Shown here piece by piece: positions 7,758 to 13,015 of a stretch of 44,383 nucleotides of DNA. Within the stretch, counting starts at the first letter, position 1, and the number at the start of each line of letters is the position of its first letter. The notes under the pieces were generated by a model, which saw only the letters and a list, made by a program, of their open reading frames with translations, made no database searches and was not told where the DNA came from. Origin of the DNA: Coriobacteriales bacterium (GTDB taxonomy: Bacteria > Actinomycetota > Coriobacteriia > Coriobacteriales > UBA8131); assembly GCA_031263025.1 (NCBI GenBank), contig JAISGO010000032.1, positions 1 to 44,383 of the forward strand, given 5' to 3'. Position numbers and translations under genes: made by a program.

Positions 7758-7846
7758 CGAAGCCAAAGCCGAATTATTTCAACCAGCTTTCAGCACTGAC
7801 GCCTAAGCTTGCAAATGTCACGTCAAAGAAAAAAGGAGATATCCTC

Positions 7847-8257
7847 ATGTCAGACAACAAACAATCCCCCAATCTGAACCCGGCCCCCGGCACCCCTGGT
7901 GCAGCGGTCATCTCAGGTGCTGCCCTCGCAAAATCCGAGCCTGACCACCCGACCAAGCTGCAAGCGACCATCATCATGGTTCTGCTCGCCGCGATCCTGG
8001 TCGTCTCCGCGATCACGCTCATCTTCACCATCACCGGTGGGTCCCGCCGCGACTTCGCCGGCGCTCCCGCCGGCATCTCCCGTTCCATGAATGGTATGAA
8101 TAGTGGCAGCAGCAGCGGTACCACCGGTACAAACGGCACCAGTAACGGCAGCGCAGGCAACGCGACCGGCAACAGCGGCTCTACAGGCAACTCCGGCACC
8201 ACCAGTTCCGACCACGCCGCAACCATCTTCGACACCGTCGCCTACCCCACCGTTTGA
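7847..8257 (+). CDS. Small single-pass membrane protein with Gly/Ser/Asn/Thr tail
   Basis: 136 residues with an AGGAGATATCC ribosome site before the ATG. One strong membrane helix (IIMVLLAAILVVSAITLIFTI, about 46-66) is followed by a short basic stretch and a low-complexity tail of Gly, Ser, Asn and Thr. The N-terminus is Pro/Ala-rich. By topology rules the tail is probably outside. It is divergent to the efflux operon, whose adaptor has a similar low-complexity composition, so a shared envelope role is possible. No family recognised. Confidence 0.6.
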   Translation: MSDNKQSPNLNPAPGTPGAAVISGAALAKSEPDHPTKLQATIIMVLLAAILVVSAITLIFTITGGSRRDFAGAPAGISRSMNGMNSGSSSGTTGTNGTSNGSAGNATGNSGSTGNSGTTSSDHAATIFDTVAYPTV

Positions 8258-8270
8258 GACTTAGACCCCC

Positions 8271-8301
8271 CGACATTGCTCGGCTTGACTGGGCAATGTC
8301 G
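8271..8301. terminator. Hairpin after the small membrane protein gene
   Basis: Perfect 9-bp arms CGACATTGC (8271-8279) and GCAATGTCG (8293-8301) with a 13-nt loop begin 14 bp after the stop codon. No U-tract follows, so it is a weak terminator candidate. Confidence 0.4.
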
Positions 8302-8392
8302 AAGATCGACCTGGGCCTTTGTTACATTTTGTTAGGTGAAGCACACAAAACAACGTGGCAATCCTGAGGTGGTTATAGGCCGTCCAAGAGGA

Positions 8393-8430
8393 CATCAAAC
8401 AGGACACTTATAGGGTGTCCCTGTTTGATG
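8393..8430. repeat. TATA-centred palindrome upstream of ftsY
   Basis: Arms CATCAAACAGG-ACAC and GTGTCCCTGTTTGATG pair along 15 bp with one bulged G, around a central TTATAGG. The GGACAC..TATAGGGTGTCC core matches the copy at 7734. It lies between two plus-strand genes. Confidence 0.6.
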
Positions 8431-8515
8431 TGCCCCCCCCGGAATTGTCAAGTGAGCCGTGTAATGACGAGAATGGGGCTATTCCACAACAGTCCGCCAT
8501 GATCCCGCTACGCTC

Positions 8516-8521
8516 TATAAT
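8516..8521 (+). promoter_or_regulatory. Candidate -10 box of ftsY (leaderless transcript)
   Basis: TATAAT ends 6 nt before the ftsY ATG, so transcription would start at or next to the A of the start codon. No Shine-Dalgarno sequence is visible upstream of the ATG. The -35 region is poor. Confidence 0.45.
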
Positions 8522-8527
8522 CTGAGC

Positions 8528-9556
8528 ATGTCATTTTTTGATAGATTGAAACAGGGGCTGTCAAAGGCCAACACGCAGCTCAAGGAGGGCTTGAACGTCG
8601 TCCTGCACAACTCGCCCAAAGTCGACGAAGACTTCTGGGATAAGCTCGAGGAAACTCTGATAGAGTCCGACTTCGGCGCCGCCGCGACCATGCAGATCGT
8701 CGGCGAACTGCGAAAGACCGCCACCCGCAAGGCCATCCCCGACGCCGCCGGCGTGCTCGCTTACCTCGCAGATGAGATCAAGGCGCTCTTCACTGCGGCG
8801 CCCTATGACATCTTCGGCGAGCCGGCCGCCTGTCTGGTCTTCGTCGGCATCAACGGTGTCGGCAAGACCACGACCTGCGGGAAGCTCGCGAAACAGCTGA
8901 AGGACGCTGGAAAATCGGTCATCCTCGGCAACGCCGACACCTACCGCGCCGCCGCCGCCGAGCAGCTTGAGGTCTGGTCCGAGCGTGCCGGTGTGCCGCT
9001 CGTCACCAAGGAACGCGGCGCCGACCCGGCCGGCGTGGTCTACGACACCTTGAACGCCGCCGAACGGGACGGGGTCGCCTTCACCCTGATCGACACCGCC
9101 GGCCGCCTCCACACCTCCTCCGACCTGATGCGCGAGCTTCAGAAGGTGGTCAAAGTGACCCGCAAACGCGCCGCCAAGTTCGCCCTCGACCAGAGCGCGA
9201 GCGAGCAGAGCGAGCGCCTGGCCCAGACGGCCGTCCTGCCCTCCGGCGAAGCGACCGGCCCGGAACTTGTCTCGGGAGGCCTGCCGGTCTACCTCATCCT
9301 CGTGCTCGACGCCACCACCGGTCAGAACGGCCTCACCCAGGCCCGCGAGTTCAAGGAGGCGGTCGATCTCGACGGCCTGATCCTGACCAAACTCGACGGC
9401 ACCGCCAAAGGCGGCATCGCCGTCGCCATCTCCCACGAGCTCGACCTACCCATCCTAAAAGTCGGCGTAGGCGAGCAAATCGATGATCTCGACGACTTCG
9501 ACGTCGACGACTTCGTCGCCTCCCTCATCGGCGACGAGAGCAACGAGGCCAGCTAA
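8528..9556 (+). CDS. ftsY: Signal recognition particle receptor FtsY
   Basis: 342 residues. SRP GTPase that docks SRP-ribosome complexes at the membrane. The N-terminal four-helix N domain (about 1-95) lacks the long acidic A domain, as in many Gram-positives. GTPase motifs: G1 GINGVGKTTT (108-117), DTYR (137-140), G3 DTAGR (189-193), G4 TKLDG (287-291), then AKGG (293-296). Between the G3 helix and the strand LILVLDATTGQNG there is an extra ~40 residues (about 213-252) not seen in typical FtsY. It includes PELVSG, a peptide typical of in-frame palindromic repeats. The core is intact, so the protein should be functional. Confidence 0.97.
   Translation: MSFFDRLKQGLSKANTQLKEGLNVVLHNSPKVDEDFWDKLEETLIESDFGAAATMQIVGELRKTATRKAIPDAAGVLAYLADEIKALFTAAPYDIFGEPAACLVFVGINGVGKTTTCGKLAKQLKDAGKSVILGNADTYRAAAAEQLEVWSERAGVPLVTKERGADPAGVVYDTLNAAERDGVAFTLIDTAGRLHTSSDLMRELQKVVKVTRKRAAKFALDQSASEQSERLAQTAVLPSGEATGPELVSGGLPVYLILVLDATTGQNGLTQAREFKEAVDLDGLILTKLDGTAKGGIAVAISHELDLPILKVGVGEQIDDLDDFDVDDFVASLIGDESNEAS
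9260..9277. repeat. PELVSG-type palindromic core within the ftsY insert
   Basis: The DNA encoding PELVSG (CCGGAACTTGTCTCGGGA) contains the imperfect palindrome CCCG...CGGG. It has the same spacing as the CCTGAATCGAGTTCAGG hairpin inside the ABC ATPase gene at 5295, whose frame encodes PELDSG. Confidence 0.4.
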
Positions 9557-9613
9557 TAAGCTATCCCCAAACCGCACAATGACAGAAACATCACAGAAAC
9601 GATACAAGCAAGT

Positions 9614-9715
9614 TGAAAATCCAATATTCGGAGCAGATTCGCGTCTGTCCGCACGGAGTGTCCGCCCGTACTCGAGTACGGGCGGACGCGAAGATGCCCG
9701 AATAGTGGATTTTCA
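9614..9715. repeat. Long nested palindromic element between ftsY and glmU
   Basis: A 102-nt near-perfect inverted structure. The outer arms start TGAAAATCCA and run to TTCGCGTC with only a few mismatches. Inside is a perfect 28-bp palindrome (9660-9687; GTCCGCCCGTACTCGAG and its mirror). It could fold into one long hairpin and block readthrough from ftsY, but the perfection suggests a small repeat element or recent conversion. Confidence 0.7.
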
Positions 9716-9735
9716 GAGCCAATAAAGGAGACCGT

Positions 9736-11142
9736 ATGGCATTCTCAGCATTAATACTAGCAGCCGGCGCTGGCACCCGGATGAAGTCAGACACGCCCAA
9801 AGTCGCCCACACCCTGCTGGATAAGCCGCTGGTACGTTGGGTGATCGACTGTGCCAAAGACGCCGGCGCCACCCAGATCTGTGTCGTGCTCGGCCACCAA
9901 CGCGAAAAAGTGATGGCTCTGGTCGATGACGTGCCGATCGTCTTCCAAGAAAAACGCCTGGGTACCGCCGACGCCGCCAAACAAGCGCGGCCAGTCCTTG
10001 CTGGCAAGGACGCTCCGGAATCGGTGATCGTCCTCAATGGCGACACTCCCCTGATCAAACCCGAGACCTTGAGGGATCTGGCCCTTGCCCGCGAAGCCAG
10101 CGGCGCCCACGCCTGCGTGCTCACTTTCAAAGCACAAAACCCCACCGGCTACGGCCGTATCGTGCGTGATCTGGAGGGTAGTTTTGTCAAGATCGTCGAA
10201 GAAGAGGACGCCAGCATCGCCGAACGCAACATCCATGAGGTCAATAGCGGGGTCTATTGTTTTGACACCAAAGTGCTCTTCGCCGCGCTCGAGCGGGTGG
10301 GTAACGACAACGCCCAGGGCGAGTACTACCTGACCGACACCCTGCCGGTGATCATGGAAGCAGGCGGGCGGGTTGATATCTTCAGCACCGAGGACGAGAG
10401 TGAGCTGGTGGGGGTGAACAACCGCGTGATGCTAGCTGAGGCCGCAGCGATCCTGCGCCAGCGCATCAACACCCGGCACATGCTCGAAGGCGTCACCATG
10501 CTCGACCCCTCGAGCGTTTGGATCGGCCCCGACGTCGAGCTCGAACACGACGTCGAAGTGCTGCCGATGACCTTGCTGATGGGTGACACCCACGTCGGAC
10601 GCGGCACCGTACTCGGTCCCAACACCCGTATCAACAGCTGCCAGATCGGCGAGGATTGCTCGATTGACGAGACCATCGCGATCGGCTCCACCATCGGCAA
10701 CCGGGTCTCGACTGGGCCGCGCGCCTATCTGCGCCCTGGCACCGTACTCAAGGACGGCGTGCACATCGGTACCTCGGTAGAGTTGAAGAACTCGACCATC
10801 GGCGTTAACTCAAAGGTACCGCACCTCTCCTATATCGGCGACTCCCAGGTAGGCCGCGAAGTCAACATCGGGGCTGGTTCAATCACCTGCAACTACGACG
10901 GTGTCAACAAGCACCCCACCGAGATCGGCGACCACGCCTTCGTTGGTTCCTCTACCATGTTCGTCGCGCCGGTCAAAGTCGGCAACGACACCGTGACCGG
11001 GGCCGGTTCGGTGATCACCCAAGACGTTCCAAACGGCGCACTTGCCCTAGAGCGCTCCGAGCAGATCACCAAGGAGGGTTGGAGCGCCGAGCATAAGAAG
11101 AAGCTTATCGGTCGCACCGGTAGTTTTCAAACGGTTGTCTAA
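9736..11142 (+). CDS. glmU: Bifunctional UDP-GlcNAc pyrophosphorylase / GlcN-1-P acetyltransferase
   Basis: 468 residues, normal GlmU length. It acetylates glucosamine-1-phosphate and then forms UDP-GlcNAc for peptidoglycan. The N-terminal nucleotidyltransferase starts with LILAAGAGTRMKSDTPK (about 6-22) and has VLNGDTPL (about 99-106). The C-terminal left-handed beta-helix carries hexapeptide repeats (IGEDCSIDETIAIGSTIGN) and the acetyltransferase region RPGTVLKDGVHIG...VELKNS and GAGSITCNYDG. AAAGGAGA precedes the ATG. glmM is elsewhere in this window (25.4 kb), so the last three steps to UDP-GlcNAc are covered. The tail (TKEGWSAEHKKKL) is typical. Confidence 0.97.
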   Translation: MAFSALILAAGAGTRMKSDTPKVAHTLLDKPLVRWVIDCAKDAGATQICVVLGHQREKVMALVDDVPIVFQEKRLGTADAAKQARPVLAGKDAPESVIVLNGDTPLIKPETLRDLALAREASGAHACVLTFKAQNPTGYGRIVRDLEGSFVKIVEEEDASIAERNIHEVNSGVYCFDTKVLFAALERVGNDNAQGEYYLTDTLPVIMEAGGRVDIFSTEDESELVGVNNRVMLAEAAAILRQRINTRHMLEGVTMLDPSSVWIGPDVELEHDVEVLPMTLLMGDTHVGRGTVLGPNTRINSCQIGEDCSIDETIAIGSTIGNRVSTGPRAYLRPGTVLKDGVHIGTSVELKNSTIGVNSKVPHLSYIGDSQVGREVNIGAGSITCNYDGVNKHPTEIGDHAFVGSSTMFVAPVKVGNDTVTGAGSVITQDVPNGALALERSEQITKEGWSAEHKKKLIGRTGSFQTVV

Positions 11143-11169
11143 GTTAGACCTGGTCGCTTTTGCACCAGC

Positions 11170-11175
11170 TATAAT
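11170..11175 (+). promoter_or_regulatory. Candidate -10 box of prs
   Basis: TATAAT 25 bp before the prs ATG, placed so that the leader would be about 19 nt and contain the ribosome site. No clear -35 box is seen at the usual distance, and cotranscription with glmU is also possible. Confidence 0.35.
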
Positions 11176-11200
11176 AAAGCCAAGCACAGAAAGGCAGGAC

Positions 11201-12175
11201 ATGGCAAACGAATTCGCGGTCTTCAGCGGGCGTACTAACCCCGAGCTGGCTGAGGCCATCGCAAGGGAGCTCGGTTTGGAGCTTGGCAACATCAAGTTGG
11301 AGGGCTTCGCCAACGGCGAGGTCTACGCGCGTTTCAAGGAAAGCGTACGCGGCAAGCACGTCTTCTTGATCCAATCGGTGGCCTGTGGCGGCCTACAGGA
11401 GGAGATTGACGTCAATGACTCCCTAATGGAGCTTCTGATTATGGTGGACGCAGCCAAACGCGCCTCGGCCGACAAGATCACCGCAGTGATCAGCCACTTC
11501 GGCTATTCCCGCCAGGACAAGAAGTCAGCCGCACGCGAGCCGATCACGGCCAAGCTGGTGGCCAACCTCTTGACCGCCGCCGGCATCGACAGCATCATCG
11601 CGGTCGATTTGCACCAAGGCCAGATCCAGGGTTTCTTCGACCAACCGGTCAACCACCTCACCGCCCTGCCCATCTTCGCCAACTATTTCGAGCAAAAACA
11701 CCTGCAAAACATCTGCATCGTCTCCCCTGACGTCGGCCGGGCTAAGGCCGCTAAGAAGCTCTCTGACATCATGGACGCCGACCTGGCGATCATGGCCAAG
11801 TCCCGCCCCGCCCATAACGTGGCCGAGGTCTCCCAGGTGATCGGCGAGGTCAAGGGCAAGGTCTGTATCCTCAACGACGACATGATCGACACCGCCGGCT
11901 CAATCTGCGCTGGCGCTCAGGCCCTGGCCGACGCCGGAGCGGCCGAGATCTACGCCTGCGCCACCCACGGCCTGCTCTCCGGGCCGGCTTATGAGCGACT
12001 GGAGAACTCCGTGATCAAGGAGGTTGTGGTCACCGACACGGTACGGGTCGCACCCGAACGCCTGACCGGCAAGATCCGGGTCGCCACCATCGCCCCCCTG
12101 CTCGCCCAGGCCATCCACAACGTGGCGGTCGGCGAGAGCGTCTCCGAGCTCTTCGACCCGGACTTCCAGTTGTAA
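11201..12175 (+). CDS. prs: Ribose-phosphate pyrophosphokinase (PRPP synthetase)
   Basis: 324 residues from the ATG at 11201, which follows AAAGGCAGG; the longer reading overlaps glmU and lacks similarity. Makes PRPP from ribose-5-phosphate and ATP for nucleotides, His and Trp. The N-terminus VFSGRTNPELAEAIARELG and FANGEVYARF are typical. The ATP-binding region has FGYSRQDKKSAAREPI. The central DLHQGQIQGFFDQPVNHL is a signature, and the PRPP loop reads LNDDMIDTAGS. The gene order glmU-prs is conserved across many Gram-positive bacteria. Confidence 0.97.
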   Translation: MANEFAVFSGRTNPELAEAIARELGLELGNIKLEGFANGEVYARFKESVRGKHVFLIQSVACGGLQEEIDVNDSLMELLIMVDAAKRASADKITAVISHFGYSRQDKKSAAREPITAKLVANLLTAAGIDSIIAVDLHQGQIQGFFDQPVNHLTALPIFANYFEQKHLQNICIVSPDVGRAKAAKKLSDIMDADLAIMAKSRPAHNVAEVSQVIGEVKGKVCILNDDMIDTAGSICAGAQALADAGAAEIYACATHGLLSGPAYERLENSVIKEVVVTDTVRVAPERLTGKIRVATIAPLLAQAIHNVAVGESVSELFDPDFQL

Positions 12176-12230
12176 GCAAACCCAACAATAACAAGGGGAA
12201 TGGGCTGTTTAGAGTGCCACCCCAACGTTA

Positions 12231-12259
12231 ATGCCCCTGCTCAGACCAAGCAGGGGCAT
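12231..12259 (+). terminator. Terminator after prs
   Basis: Perfect 11-bp arms ATGCCCCTGCT (12231-12241) and AGCAGGGGCAT (12249-12259) with a 7-nt loop, followed by CTTCTT. Located 55 bp after the prs stop and just before the tRNA-Arg promoter. Confidence 0.75.
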
Positions 12260-12281
12260 CTTCTTGAACCGCTCAATCCAC

Positions 12282-12287
12282 TATAAT
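12282..12287 (+). promoter_or_regulatory. Candidate -10 box of tRNA-Arg
   Basis: TATAAT 11 bp before the mature tRNA 5' end. A TTGAAC lies too close (12 bp spacer) to be a good -35 box. Confidence 0.45.
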
Positions 12288-12298
12288 AGGGAAACCGT

Positions 12299-12374
12299 GC
12301 CCTTGTAGCTCAGGGGATAGAGCGACTGCCTCCGGAGCAGTAGGCCGCAGGTTCGAATCCTGTCAAGGGCACCA
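12299..12374 (+). tRNA. tRNA-Arg (anticodon CCG)
   Basis: 76 nt including encoded CCA. The acceptor stem GCCCTTG pairs with CAAGGGC, followed by discriminator A. The D-stem GCTC/GAGC and anticodon stem ACTGC/GCAGT are perfect, with loop CTCCGGA, so the anticodon is CCG (reads CGG). The T-arm has TTCGAAT with one wobble pair in its stem. Confidence 0.97.
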
Positions 12375-12482
12375 TTTCGCTTGTTAAAATCTTCCAGCTT
12401 GCATTCGCGTCAGCCCTCATTACCGACTAGGTAACTTCGGTCTGACGCTCATCCAATCTGGAAGATTTTTCCTACGCGAAAT
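12375..12482 (+). repeat. Structured tRNA-trailing element, copy A (after tRNA-Arg)
   Basis: Starts directly after the tRNA CCA. Nested stems: TTTCGC with GCGAAA (12375-12380 / 12476-12481), AAAATCTTCCAG with CTGGAAGATTTT (12386-12397 / 12458-12469), GCGTCAG with CTGACGC (12407-12413 / 12442-12448), and TTAC with GTAA in the centre. The core CAGCCCTCATTAC (12411-12423), 5 nt, then AGGTAACTTCGGTCTG (12429-12444), is shared exactly and with equal spacing with the element behind tRNA-Lys. T5 follows the second stem, so it may also end transcription. Confidence 0.7.
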
Positions 12483-12571
12483 CGAAACAACGTTTTACCT
12501 TCCTTGACCTGCTTAGCTAAAGCAGCGACATTAGAACAAAATATCCGGCATCAGATTGCCGTTTTCGGCAG

Positions 12572-12605
12572 CGAATCCTGTCAGGGGCGCAATTTCTTTT
12601 CTATT
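12572..12605 (+). repeat. Partial tRNA-Arg 3'-end copy joined to the element terminus
   Basis: CGAATCCTGTCAGGGGCGC (12572-12590) matches the T-arm and acceptor 3' end of tRNA-Arg (12354-12372) with two differences. It is followed by AATTTCTTTTCTATT, identical to the sequence directly after the tRNA-Lys CCA on its strand. It looks like an attachment-site-style duplication or a decayed tRNA copy. No 5' half of a tRNA is visible. Confidence 0.55.
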
Positions 12606-12627
12606 CGACACATGCCGCGCCCAATGC

Positions 12628-12651
12628 GGGGATACCTTATAAGGTATCCCC
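12628..12651. repeat. Perfect 24-bp TATA-centred palindrome
   Basis: GGGGATACCT, TATA, AGGTATCCCC is its own complement over 24 bp. It lies just after the end of the iron-sulfur subunit gene (minus strand) and could also help terminate it. It is related to the palindromes at 7734 and 8393. Confidence 0.65.
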
Positions 12652-12682
12652 CGTTTGGCGTGTTGGCAGAAATCATCTCCTC

Positions 12683-13015
12683 TTAGAGGGAGAACAATAC
12701 CTGATGTGGCGACGTCGCCAAGTTTGCAGCGAGTTCTTCTAGGTCGCCATAGCGCATACATTTGGCTTGACAGTGATGGACGCAGGTAGGCAGCTCAGCT
12801 TTGGCCGTACGCGCAGCACACAGGTCGCACTGACGGGTCGGGCTGGGGATGTTATCGAACTGCCAACTGCCGTCCGGCAGCTGCCAAGGGCCGACCTGGT
12901 TGACCACGATGCCATGCTGATCGGGCGGCAGCCCATGCTCCATCTGACAGGCCACCTCACAACTATGGCAACCGGTGCACCACTGATAATCGATCAAGAG
13001 TCCTTTGGCAGACAT
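12683..13015 (-). CDS. Small 4Fe-4S subunit of the molybdenum oxidoreductase
   Basis: 110 residues, a minimal DmsB-like electron-transfer protein. It has CTGCHSCEVAC (Cys 13, 16, 19, 23) and a second set CDLC, CVHHC and a last Cys (CxxC-x11-CxxxCxxxC), enough for two 4Fe-4S clusters. It is about half the length of classical DmsB-type subunits, having lost the second ferredoxin half. Its ATG overlaps the stop of the catalytic subunit (TAATG) and a GGAGG site lies inside that gene's end, so the two are translationally coupled. It likely passes electrons to the catalytic subunit in the cytoplasm; no signal peptide or membrane anchor gene is present. Confidence 0.88.
   Translation of the reverse strand: MSAKGLLIDYQWCTGCHSCEVACQMEHGLPPDQHGIVVNQVGPWQLPDGSWQFDNIPSPTRQCDLCAARTAKAELPTCVHHCQAKCMRYGDLEELAANLATSPHQVLFSL

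Noticed and set aside
8561-9436. 291-residue minus-strand ORF inside ftsY
   Set aside because: Antisense shadow; the plus strand carries all SRP GTPase motifs.
12504-12761. Short ORFs in the gap after tRNA-Arg
   Set aside because: They cross the tRNA-like fragment and the palindrome and have no ribosome sites or family similarity.
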